Positions 52,968 through 60,731 of a stretch of DNA of 64,000 nucleotides are shown piece after piece (the stretch's first letter is position 1; every line of letters begins with the position of its first letter). Under the pieces are notes generated by a model. That model searched no databases. It worked only from the letters and a program-made list of their open reading frames with translations, and had not been told where the DNA came from. This DNA is from Legionellales bacterium. Its GTDB lineage: Bacteria; Pseudomonadota; Gammaproteobacteria; Berkiellales; Berkiellaceae. The stretch covers positions 364,216-428,215 of the forward strand of contig PANA01000005.1 of assembly GCA_002708265.1 (NCBI GenBank). The letters run 5' to 3'. Position numbers and translations under genes: made by a program.

Positions 52968-53117
52968 TTAAAACAACGTATAAATAAAAGGCGCCACAGC
53001 AGAGCCTTGGGTTAACACAATTAATCCACCTAGAAGCGCCATAAAGCCTAAGATAGGGGCTAACCATAATTTCTTACGGACACGCATAAATTTCCATAAC
53101 TCTAAGAAAAACTGCAT
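52968..53117 (-). CDS. DUF5989-type 49-residue membrane protein
   Basis: The small gene encodes a one-helix protein starting MQFFLELWKFMRVRKKLWLA and continuing with a hydrophobic helix and the ending FIYTLF. The pattern of a short amphipathic start, RVRKKLWLAP and one helix is that of DUF5989 proteins, which accompany carbamoyltransferase and SxtJ genes. A strong AGGAG site lies at good distance upstream of the ATG, and it sits 3 bases from the carbamoyltransferase start. Confidence 0.85.
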   Translation of the reverse strand: MQFFLELWKFMRVRKKLWLAPILGFMALLGGLIVLTQGSAVAPFIYTLF

Positions 53118-53125
53118 AGTGGCTC

Positions 53126-53530
53126 CTAAAATTGATCGGCCATGGTGTCATCGTGACTATCACGTGATACCCAATATGTCTCTTGCCGCTTGTTAAACTT
53201 TAATCCTAATGTGTCATTTCCAAAGGCTCTTCTGAGAAGACCTACTGGCGTAAACACAAGAAAGTAAATCACCCCCATCACAACCGGTGATACCACTGCC
53301 CCTAAAAGCAAACCAAACTTGAACCATACCCAATTCATGGGTCTAAGAACCCGAGGAGCAAGCAAAGCTGGTGCTAAAAAACAAAGGGATACAACGAGTG
53401 CCCAGACTCGAAAGCCGTTGCCAATAACAAGCGGATAAAGTGAGACCAGCGCAAAGAAGGCAGAGAACACAAAGCCAAAGCTAGCATCCTGACCTGGCTC
53501 AAGTGTTTTATGACGTTGACGTTCAGACAT
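53126..53530 (-). CDS. SxtJ-family membrane protein
   Basis: A protein of about 134 residues with membrane segments at about 20-35, 41-60 and 75-100 and conserved RPMNWVWFKFGLLLG in the middle, the pattern of SxtJ, named from saxitoxin clusters and common beside carbamoyltransferases. I chose ATG 53530 (MSERQRHKTLEPG) because a GGAAGG element lies 9 bases upstream; an in-frame ATG at 53599 would add 23 polar residues. Together with the DUF5989 protein it probably anchors or assists the carbamoyltransferase. Confidence 0.82.
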   Translation of the reverse strand: MSERQRHKTLEPGQDASFGFVFSAFFALVSLYPLVIGNGFRVWALVVSLCFLAPALLAPRVLRPMNWVWFKFGLLLGAVVSPVVMGVIYFLVFTPVGLLRRAFGNDTLGLKFNKRQETYWVSRDSHDDTMADQF

Positions 53531-53676
53531 CCTTGCCCTTCCTAGATTAGATGGAATTATTATATCTGGCCCTCGATCTCGTTCAAGCAGAATGTGCATA
53601 TTAACTCTTGATGAAAGCTTGCCAACTGGTTGAAAAGAAGCGACGAGAACAGGTCAATAATGTTAGTATTACTTCT

Positions 53677-54651
53677 ATGAAAATAGCGATTATTGGCTCG
53701 GGAATCACTGGATTATGTTTAGCACAGTGGTTATCGGAACTAGCTCAGGTAACCATTTTTGACAAAGCACGTGGCGTAGGCGGGCGTTTAACGACTCGCT
53801 ATGCTGAAGACTTTGAGTTCGATCATGGTGCTCCTTTTTTTGCCGGACACGATCCTGACTTTCAACAGTTTTGTCAAACCCTAGAATCGGAGGGCGTAAT
53901 CGCCCCTTGGTGCGCGCGCTTTGCTGAAATTACGGATGGCCAAGTCACGCTAACCCGACAGTGGTCGGATGACAAACCTCACTATGTTGGTGTACCACGA
54001 ATGAATTCCGTGGCAAAACACTTGGTGACTGGTTTAAACATTCAGCTGAACTGTCATATTGCCAAAATTGAGAAAGTCTCTTCCCAATGGCAACTATACA
54101 ATAAAGAAGCGCAAGCATTGGACACTTTTGATTGGGTTATTTTAACAGCCCCTCCTCCTCAATCTTTAGCTTTAGCGCCAACGCTCTTTGATACTAAGGC
54201 ATTACCGACAATGCTACCCTGCTTTGCTTTGATGTTAGGCTTCGATAAACCATTTGATATGCTGTTTGATGCGGCACTTGTTAGAAACAGTGCTTTGAGT
54301 TGGATAGCATCTGGCTCTAGTAAACCAGGACGAACCTCTCACTCAACGTTAACATGTTTAGCCAGTAATGCCTGGGCACAAGCACATCTAGAGTTACCAC
54401 TGGAACAGATATCAGCTGAACTGGAACAGGAAGCATCTACTTTAGTAGGATATCCTCACCCACCCTCTTTAAAGGTGTGTCATCGATGGCGTTTTGCCAA
54501 CCATCCTAAAAGACCCAAAGACAGTCCTACCTTTTTAATGAATGCCAATGAAAAAATGCTGATGTGTGGGGACAGCTTTGTACAAGGCAAAGTTGAGGGC
54601 GCGTATTTAAGTGCAAAGGCTTCTTTTGAAGCACTAAAACAGCATCTTTAA
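53677..54651 (+). CDS. FAD-dependent oxidoreductase of the renalase/amine-oxidase type
   Basis: A protein of about 324 residues starting MKIAIIGSGITGLCLAQWL with the Rossmann GxGxxG motif, then FDKARGVGGRLTTRYA, the GG-R-x-x-T motif of the FAD-binding amine-oxidase family, and FDHGAPFF. The C-terminal SFVQGKVEGAYLSAKASFEAL supplies the FAD-closing element (GD, then GxxxGAxxSG in relatives). It most resembles bacterial renalase-like proteins, which oxidise dihydronicotinamide by-products. A start at 53677 gives the Rossmann motif directly; an in-frame TTG at 53608 seems less likely. Confidence 0.83.
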   Translation: MKIAIIGSGITGLCLAQWLSELAQVTIFDKARGVGGRLTTRYAEDFEFDHGAPFFAGHDPDFQQFCQTLESEGVIAPWCARFAEITDGQVTLTRQWSDDKPHYVGVPRMNSVAKHLVTGLNIQLNCHIAKIEKVSSQWQLYNKEAQALDTFDWVILTAPPPQSLALAPTLFDTKALPTMLPCFALMLGFDKPFDMLFDAALVRNSALSWIASGSSKPGRTSHSTLTCLASNAWAQAHLELPLEQISAELEQEASTLVGYPHPPSLKVCHRWRFANHPKRPKDSPTFLMNANEKMLMCGDSFVQGKVEGAYLSAKASFEALKQHL

Positions 54652-54660
54652 AGATGCTGT
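54639..54660. terminator. 22-base perfect palindrome at convergent gene ends
   Basis: The sequence ACAGCATCTTTAAAGATGCT followed by GT is a perfect palindrome containing the stop codons of both converging genes. It can form a hairpin in either transcript, but it lacks a loop and U-tract, so terminator function is uncertain. Confidence 0.5.
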
Positions 54661-55160
54661 GCTGAATCAACCTGCAGTATCCACCGATTAGGATTGATTA
54701 AATCAAATTCTACTTGCTCAACCGATTCGAGAAAGTTAATGCCATAGCGTTCTCGAATAATTTGCTGCCAAAAATTTAATGCTCGAATATTTTTAGGTAG
54801 AACGCTAATTTCCCAACGACCTGGATCTTGTTCCCATAACGTCAAAGCAGCGAGCTTTCCATACCCTTTACGTCGAGCACCATGATGAATATAAAATTCA
54901 GCTAAGTTTTTGTTATTTGACTCAAAGTGACATATTTCATTGATTAATATAAAGCCCACCGCTTTACCATTAACATCGATTTCAAGCGCTGCACGTTTAG
55001 GCTCTTTGAGATAGCGCTGAAAGTAACTGGAGGCAAGCTTTTGCTCCGTTACTTCTTCTAGATCTTTTGTATACTCAACCCATAACTCAGGCAGGTGTTT
55101 CGGATCTTTTTCTGTCACTGCCGTCAAGGTTAAGTTACAAGGTTCTATAGCATTGGTCAT
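54648..55160 (-). CDS. GNAT acetyltransferase
   Basis: A 170-residue acetyltransferase-fold protein. The core shows KAVGFILINEI for beta-4, then AEFYIHHGARRKGYGKLAALTLWEQ with the RKGYGK acetyl-CoA loop, and NIRALNFWQQII. Substrate is unknown. Its stop overlaps that of the convergent flavoprotein gene in a palindrome, so both proteins end in QHL. Confidence 0.85.
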   Translation of the reverse strand: MTNAIEPCNLTLTAVTEKDPKHLPELWVEYTKDLEEVTEQKLASSYFQRYLKEPKRAALEIDVNGKAVGFILINEICHFESNNKNLAEFYIHHGARRKGYGKLAALTLWEQDPGRWEISVLPKNIRALNFWQQIIRERYGINFLESVEQVEFDLINPNRWILQVDSAQHL

Positions 55161-55237
55161 TTATCTAGCCCTGAAATTGCAAAGTTACCTCTTAGCATAG
55201 ATAATCTGGACTCCTATTTCATCTAAAGAATTCGTAA

Positions 55238-56023
55238 ATGATCAAAATAATTCTGCCATTAAGTGCAATATATCTGTGCGTTGCCTCAAGCAGCGCACTC
55301 GCTGCTTCCTGCTCACTCATTAAAAGTAGCGACCGCTTTTTAGTGCAGGAAGGCACGTGTCATCATCGAAGTGCACCTGCATGTTCATTCAATATTGCGA
55401 TTGCTTTAATGGCAGCTAATGAGGGAATTATTTCTGACGCTCAGCACCCTAATTTGCCATTTATAGAAGGTTATGATGATGGGATAGATAAGTGGCGGCA
55501 GCATCACAATCCCACCACTTGGATTAGAAATAGCTGTCTTTGGTATTCCAAAGTAATGACCCAATTACTAGGTCAAGAAGTATTTCAAACATACGTCAGC
55601 GATTTTCATTATGGTAATCAAGATGCTCAGGGGTTAAACGGGGAGCCAGGCGTTGCGGGGGCGTGGCTGAGTAGTTCCTTGCAAATTTCTCCTTTGGAGC
55701 AAATTGACTTTATCTCCCGCTTAGTAACTGACGCATTACCAGTTTCAAGTGAAGCCGTTAGGATTACGAGAGAAATTCTAAAAGTTCAGACACTTTCAAA
55801 TGGTTGGACCGTCTATGGCAAAACGGGCGCTGCGCACCGACAAGATTTAGGCACAATTACAGACCAAACCCCTTTAGTAGGGTGGTTTGTGGGATGGGCT
55901 GAAAAAAATAAGCAGGTAGTACCTTTTGCCTTTCGAATCGAAGATGAACACTTAGCCCGGGATTATCCAAGCACACGCGCTAGAGCTAATGCGCTGATAA
56001 CACTTAAAAATATCCTTAAGTAG
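55238..56023 (+). CDS. Class D beta-lactamase-like protein with altered active-site motif
   Basis: A 261-residue exported protein (signal peptide about residues 1-22). Class D features are clear: APACSFNIAIALMAANEGII at 46-65, NSCLWYSKVMTQLLG at 98-112, YGN at 125-127, WLSSSLQISPLEQ, KTG at 195-197, and VGWFVGWAE. Aligning the first motif with the usual STFK gives C49-S-F-N52: the nucleophilic Ser and the carboxylated Lys appear replaced by Cys and Asn, and SxV is SCL. It may be inactive against beta-lactams or belong to a divergent subgroup with its own chemistry. It stands as a single gene with no regulator beside it. Confidence 0.82.
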   Translation: MIKIILPLSAIYLCVASSSALAASCSLIKSSDRFLVQEGTCHHRSAPACSFNIAIALMAANEGIISDAQHPNLPFIEGYDDGIDKWRQHHNPTTWIRNSCLWYSKVMTQLLGQEVFQTYVSDFHYGNQDAQGLNGEPGVAGAWLSSSLQISPLEQIDFISRLVTDALPVSSEAVRITREILKVQTLSNGWTVYGKTGAAHRQDLGTITDQTPLVGWFVGWAEKNKQVVPFAFRIEDEHLARDYPSTRARANALITLKNILK

Positions 56024-56112
56024 TTTGCCACAAGGTCAGCTTACACATCGACTTAAAGAATTATCGAGAATCAGCCGATAAGTGGGTATAGAAATTATCA
56101 GGACTATCCATC

Positions 56113-57375
56113 ATGCAACCTTCACCAAAAGCAGAAAAAGTATTATCAGAGGCTGATGCACGTTTGGCATTAAGTGCAGTAGGACTTGCTCTAACTCGAG
56201 TCAGTCCAGTCAAAGGCTTATTACGTGTGGCTGCTCCGACAAGAGATTATGATAGTACGATGTCGCAGCTAGTTGCTACGCTACAGAAAGATAATGAAAT
56301 GTTTGAAACGATTGGCGAAAACACTACTGCATACTGGCTCAAAAAACCCTTATCTAAAGCCGCTGAAACCCAATATCTTAAGGAAGCCACTCTAAAAGTA
56401 GGCGACTCCGAGCAAACTGTTCGCTCTCTTTTAGAACGTTTATTTCAAGCCAAGCAAGACAAGAATGAAGAAGAAACTAATCGATTGTTAAATGAGCTAG
56501 CTAAGGGTATTCAGACAGAAACAACTCAGAATCCTACTGGTGACATCGCTTTATTTATGAATATCTTCATCAGAATGGATATGATTAAAGATAAATGCGA
56601 ATATGGTTCTGACAGTGTTGGTCGAAAAGCTGTTTGTGGTTCTATTGTCAATTTAAAGCAGATATTTGGAATTGTTCCTCCTGTAGATAATATCTTCAAA
56701 GCAAAAGAGGAAGAGTTAGTATGGACGGAAATACTCTCTGAAATAGTAACAAGAGCCATTGGACCAGAATCAAAATATAAAATCATTGTCAAGATTGAAG
56801 ATCAAGAAGCGGCCTTTAAATCCAGCATTACAGCAGCAAAAAACGCAAGCATTTCTAAATATTACGATGACGTTATTGAACAGCTTGAACACATTAAGTC
56901 ACTCACGAAAAAAGAAATCAAAAGAGGCTTTATAGACGCGTTGAAAAATCAATGTGAGAGGTACCGCTCTAAAGGAATCCTCATCCCCTTAGCTGCTATG
57001 ATTAATAATTTAACTAAAGATAGGAATTCTCCAGATGAAAGTAAGGGTTTTTCAGAAGCGAATCTTAAAGGGCATGGCTGCGCTCCAGACACTATTCGAG
57101 AATTTCAACAAGTCGCTCAGGCATTTGAAGACTTGCTGAAAGGAAAAGCGGATACAGATGTTGTATGCCAAGCTGACCAAGCCCATCCTGCTAAAAAAAG
57201 CAAGTTGATGACGCTCTCTCGTGACAGAGCTGCTCAATCATGGACTAAACAACTGGTTAAGCTAGCCTCCACAGCTGGATACCCACAACAGATGAAGGCT
57301 GAAAAATGCCGCTCTTTACCTACAAGCGAACCACGAAAATTAGCAGCAAGAAGAAGAGGACTCAAGAACCAGTAG
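56113..57375 (+). CDS. 420-residue all-helical orphan with nuclear-localisation-like motifs; candidate effector
   Basis: I recognise no family. The protein is soluble, with no signal peptide and mostly predicted helix (for example ETNRLLNELAKGIQTE and DDVIEQLEHIKSLTKKEIKR). Residues 359-365 read PAKKSKL, resembling the PAAKRVKL nuclear localisation signal of c-Myc, and the C-terminus (PRKLAARRRGLKNQ, 407-420) is strongly basic. It is convergent with the HAD-like gene at 57394, and the two ends are only 18 bases apart. Its composition is Lys/Glu-rich, unlike the flanking metabolic genes. Effector status is inference. Confidence 0.72.
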   Translation: MQPSPKAEKVLSEADARLALSAVGLALTRVSPVKGLLRVAAPTRDYDSTMSQLVATLQKDNEMFETIGENTTAYWLKKPLSKAAETQYLKEATLKVGDSEQTVRSLLERLFQAKQDKNEEETNRLLNELAKGIQTETTQNPTGDIALFMNIFIRMDMIKDKCEYGSDSVGRKAVCGSIVNLKQIFGIVPPVDNIFKAKEEELVWTEILSEIVTRAIGPESKYKIIVKIEDQEAAFKSSITAAKNASISKYYDDVIEQLEHIKSLTKKEIKRGFIDALKNQCERYRSKGILIPLAAMINNLTKDRNSPDESKGFSEANLKGHGCAPDTIREFQQVAQAFEDLLKGKADTDVVCQADQAHPAKKSKLMTLSRDRAAQSWTKQLVKLASTAGYPQQMKAEKCRSLPTSEPRKLAARRRGLKNQ

Positions 57376-57393
57376 CAGTGCCTAACTCTTAGT

Positions 57394-58302
57394 CTAGAGC
57401 CCTGTATACACCGGACTTTTTCGGTGTTCATCTTGCTCTTCTTCGTCTACACTACTGCCATCATTCTCAGCTGGTTCCAGCCTGCCTTTAGATCCTGATA
57501 AACGTCTTCCCACAAAAGCCGTCGTTATCTCATCTAGATTCTCTGAAGACACTTCCTGTTGAGTGGGACGATCGGTGCAACCCAATAGTCGAAATTCATT
57601 AAGTGATAGTTTCAAGGACTGTGGGCTCTTTGACCAATATATTTGATTAGCACTCTGTGTATCTAAGGTATCATTTCTTCTTTGCGTGAGCGCACCCATT
57701 ATCCGTCTCAAGGGCTGAAGACCAGCAGACCAACCCTGCTCTTCAGGACGATGTCTTAAAATACACGGCATCTTTCTGGCTTCAGCACAGCGCTTAATTT
57801 CATCGGAAAGCAGCTCTTCATACGGCTTTTTTTCCGCAAAAGTCAGTCGACAATTTTCGGGCAACTCAACTCCGTTCTCTTTACACCACAATTGAATTAG
57901 TTGCCAGTGGGTTGCATTTGTTCCTGATACGACTTGCCACTCAAAACCAGCGTCTTGTATTTCTTTAATAGTCGCTTTTACCCTTTCAAGATCAAACTGG
58001 ACACCAGCATTCCAAGCCGAGCGAAAGCTGTCTATATCATCTTGAGCAAATGCGAAACACCGTCGAACATCTTGATAAAAGTGTGAAAACTCATAGTCTT
58101 CTTGACCTTCTGGACCAATTTTATATCCAATTTTATGGCGCTGGTCTGCTTGCGTTAAAGCACCTGATAAATACCCTCTAATCAATAGCTCAACCGTATT
58201 ATATGCGCGCGGCAATGCAGCCCAAACCTGTCCAATATCTAAAGGAAACAAATCGCCTAAAGACGTAATTAAAACAAACTGCTGATCCTGGGGTCGTAGC
58301 AT
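57394..58302 (-). CDS. HAD-fold-like protein lacking the nucleophilic Asp
   Basis: A 302-residue protein whose first 165 residues follow the YihX-type HAD phosphatase layout. FVLITSLGDLFPLD (9-22) sits where motif I is expected, then comes a helical cap (FYQDVRRCFAFAQ, FRSAWNAG), VVSGTNATHW (motif II region, 124-133) and FAEKKPYEELL (motif III, Lys-Pro). In this alignment the catalytic Asp of motif I is S14, and no acidic motif IV is visible, so it should not act as a normal phosphatase. The C-terminal 100 residues are polar and acidic (SSVDEEEQDEHRKS), probably disordered. The HAD relation is my reading of weak motifs. It may act as a binding protein or effector. Confidence 0.68.
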   Translation of the reverse strand: MLRPQDQQFVLITSLGDLFPLDIGQVWAALPRAYNTVELLIRGYLSGALTQADQRHKIGYKIGPEGQEDYEFSHFYQDVRRCFAFAQDDIDSFRSAWNAGVQFDLERVKATIKEIQDAGFEWQVVSGTNATHWQLIQLWCKENGVELPENCRLTFAEKKPYEELLSDEIKRCAEARKMPCILRHRPEEQGWSAGLQPLRRIMGALTQRRNDTLDTQSANQIYWSKSPQSLKLSLNEFRLLGCTDRPTQQEVSSENLDEITTAFVGRRLSGSKGRLEPAENDGSSVDEEEQDEHRKSPVYTGL

Positions 58303-58433
58303 TTGGAATATTCCTTAAAATATCTAGATGCTTAGAGTAAAACTTACTTTCTAGACATACAAGCTTTTAGAATTCTTGGTTACCTCGCCAACTACTCAAG
58401 AATCAACTATCATAAGTTCACTTTCTAGCCTTT

Positions 58434-59138
58434 TTATCGCCTTCTCAGAACGGCTTGACGCTGAGTCTCTGGAAGTCTTTCTATGGCGTACCGGAGCATT
58501 GTTCTAGGCATTTTAGACCAGTACTGGTCTAAAAAATCGATCAATGCATTTTCATCTTTCTTTCCAGCTTCTCTAAGCATCCACCCAACGGCTTTGTGCA
58601 TCAAATCTTCGGGATCGTTAAAACATTTTTTTGCGAGCATAAAAGTTGGCTTCACATTGCCTTCTTTAATAAAAGCCCACGTTGCTACTATTGCGATTCT
58701 CCGTATCCACAAGTTTTCTGAATCAATCATTTCAAACAAGATGGATTTATCTTTTTTGATGAGATATTCACCTAAAATCGTATGTGCAGAAGCATCAACG
58801 AGATTCCAGTTATTGACACACTCTTTATTCTCCAAATAAAAATCGACAATGGCAGGAAGCTTTTCTGGGTCTGAACGCCTTTGGCAGATTAATATAATGA
58901 GTGCGAGCAATCGTTCCTCATTGTAAACAGACTGAAGAAGGATCTTTAGCTGAAAAAATGACAACGTCTTTGCTTGTTTAGCTATTTTACGAATCGTAGG
59001 AACGGTTATTCCCACGAATTTCTCGTGCGCACCGTAGGTTCCGGTTTGCGTTTTAAAAAAGAGTGCCGCCTTTTCAGGCGTACTATCTTTAGCGTTCTGG
59101 ATAGCTTTCTTAGCTTCTTGTGCTGTAGTTATGCTCAC
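58434..59138 (-). CDS. DNA alkylation repair protein (AlkD-like HEAT-repeat glycosylase)
   Basis: A 234-residue all-helical protein. TYGAHEKFVGITVPTIRKIA near residues 34-53, NNWNLVDASAHTILGEYL near 109-126, LWIRRIAIVATWAFIK and the HKAVGWMLREAGK segment are hallmarks of the DNA alkylation repair family (PF08713), HEAT-repeat glycosylases that release bulky or alkylated bases. The Trp and Asp (NWNLVD) that line the lesion pocket are present. It lies near ogt (61685), which handles O6-alkylguanine. Confidence 0.9.
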   Translation of the reverse strand: MSITTAQEAKKAIQNAKDSTPEKAALFFKTQTGTYGAHEKFVGITVPTIRKIAKQAKTLSFFQLKILLQSVYNEERLLALIILICQRRSDPEKLPAIVDFYLENKECVNNWNLVDASAHTILGEYLIKKDKSILFEMIDSENLWIRRIAIVATWAFIKEGNVKPTFMLAKKCFNDPEDLMHKAVGWMLREAGKKDENALIDFLDQYWSKMPRTMLRYAIERLPETQRQAVLRRR

Positions 59139-59187
59139 TTAATAACTCTTGTGTAGATAGAAATCATTAACACAAGAGTTTAAACAA

Positions 59188-60045
59188 TTATTTGAGCAAA
59201 ACCCATATTTCTGTTAACAGTTCTGTTTCTGCAACTTCGTGTTCAAAGTTGATATAGTGAAACACGCAAGGAAAATCTGCCAATTCTTCATGTTCTTCAT
59301 CCAGACGATGAATCCAGTCACGATATAATGGATAGATTGTATCCCCTATATTGTCTCGTGATCCTTTATGAGTTGTTACAGCGTAACGGCCGGCTGGCAG
59401 TATTTTTTCCAGCACCGTATCATCAAGGCGATAATCATCAGGCACATGAATTGCCAGGTCGAAACGAAACTCTTCTGGAGGTGTTGTTCGTGGGTCCTGA
59501 TAGCCAAATCCAAATGAGCGACCTGGTCTCGGTGAGAGATCAATGGGCTGAGCTTTAGCCCAAGCAATTAGCTTGTTTATGGTCTCCACCATTTTAAGAG
59601 GGTCGCCATGGTGTTCCATAACAGCCAATCGTTTTTGGGGTTTATTTTCTATTGTGACATTCATGCATTTATTTCCTTGGAACGTTATAGCGTACGGCGG
59701 CTTTTCCCAGAAGGCCCAATCGGGCTGCGATTTAAACTCACTGGGCGATTGACCACAAATTTGCTTGAAAGCTCGGCTAAAAGCCTCATGGGACTCAAAT
59801 CCTGCATCCAGCGCAATATTGAGAATGGTCTCACCTTTATAGATTGATAACTGATGGGCAGCTCTTTTAAGCCGCAGCCATCGAATATAATTGCTTAGGG
59901 AAACCCCGCAGTTAGCTGTAAACAAACGATGAAAGTGATATTTTGAACAGCAGGCAACCTCACAGAGTTTCTCTAAACTGAGTGGCTCATCCAAGTGCTT
60001 TCCGATATATTCAATCACTTTCTCGATACGCTTTTGATAGTTCAT
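59188..60045 (-). CDS. AraC-family regulator with GyrI-like effector domain
   Basis: A 285-residue transcription factor. The N-terminal AraC DNA-binding domain (residues 1-105) has two helix-turn-helix units (LEKLCEVACCSKYHFHRLF and ILNIALDAGFESHEAFSRAF). The C-terminal domain (about 128-285) is the GyrI-like small-molecule-binding fold (GRSFGFGYQDPRTTPPEEFR; LPAGRYAVTTHKGSRDNIGD). This is the Rob/SbmC-type layout of multidrug or stress regulators. It is divergent from the separate GyrI-like gene at 60231, its likely target. Confidence 0.92.
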   Translation of the reverse strand: MNYQKRIEKVIEYIGKHLDEPLSLEKLCEVACCSKYHFHRLFTANCGVSLSNYIRWLRLKRAAHQLSIYKGETILNIALDAGFESHEAFSRAFKQICGQSPSEFKSQPDWAFWEKPPYAITFQGNKCMNVTIENKPQKRLAVMEHHGDPLKMVETINKLIAWAKAQPIDLSPRPGRSFGFGYQDPRTTPPEEFRFDLAIHVPDDYRLDDTVLEKILPAGRYAVTTHKGSRDNIGDTIYPLYRDWIHRLDEEHEELADFPCVFHYINFEHEVAETELLTEIWVLLK

Positions 60046-60136
60046 TTTCGGGTGTTAGGTATTATTTACGGTATCCAGAGTATAGCAGTTGACCTGGTTT
60101 AGCTTGATGAGTCTTGCGCAATAACAGGGGGAATTA

Positions 60137-60157
60137 CATCATGCCGTTCTCATGATG
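60137..60157. promoter_or_regulatory. Inverted repeat in the AraC/GyrI divergent region
   Basis: CATCATG and CATGATG flank the seven bases CCGTTCT, making a 7-base perfect inverted repeat in the 185-base intergenic region between the regulator and the GyrI-like gene. It could be an operator; no binding evidence is available. Confidence 0.3.
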
Positions 60158-60230
60158 ATTCATTGATAATCTGAGTGATGACTGGTAACTTGTAGACACT
60201 TCTATATACATTCCTGATGAGGATAAAGCT

Positions 60231-60719
60231 GTGAACAAATCAATGTCTACTCTTTCTGAAATTAAGTTGGTTGGCATTAAGGTTCGCACTAAAAATGCGA
60301 ACGAAATGGATCCTCAAACAGCAAAAATAGGCCCAACGATTGGTGAGTGGTTCGGTAAGCAATTAAGTGAAAAACTGTCCCACCGGACGAGACCAGGAAC
60401 TACTTTTTGTGTCTATACCGAATATGACAGTGATGAGCATGGCGAATACACTTACTTTGTGGGTGAGCAAGTAAGTGCTTTTGATACGGTTGATCCGTCA
60501 ATGGAAACATTAACCATCCCCGCTAGTCAGTATGCACAGTTTGAATGTGGCCCAGGTCCGATGCCTCAAGTATGCATTAACGCATGGCAGAACTTATGGC
60601 AAATGACTGAATCTGATTTTGGTGGAAAGCGATCTTATGTTGCGGACTTTGAGATTTATGATGAGCGCGCTCAAGATCCTTCTAACACTTCATTAGATAT
60701 TTTCATTGGAATTCGATAG
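60231..60719 (+). CDS. GyrI-like/effector-binding domain protein
   Basis: A 162-residue single-domain protein related to the C-terminal part of AraC-type multidrug regulators (SBP-like GyrI fold). KLVGIKVRTKNANE opens beta-1; PGTTFCVYTEYDSDEHGEYTY carries the acidic cavity region; MPQVCINAWQNLWQM and FEIYDERAQDP close the domain, the last being characteristic. The start is GTG at 60231, supported by a GAGG element at good spacing. It could sequester toxic ligands or modulate the divergent AraC regulator. Confidence 0.85.
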   Translation: MNKSMSTLSEIKLVGIKVRTKNANEMDPQTAKIGPTIGEWFGKQLSEKLSHRTRPGTTFCVYTEYDSDEHGEYTYFVGEQVSAFDTVDPSMETLTIPASQYAQFECGPGPMPQVCINAWQNLWQMTESDFGGKRSYVADFEIYDERAQDPSNTSLDIFIGIR

Positions 60720-60731
60720 AACGACTGTTTT

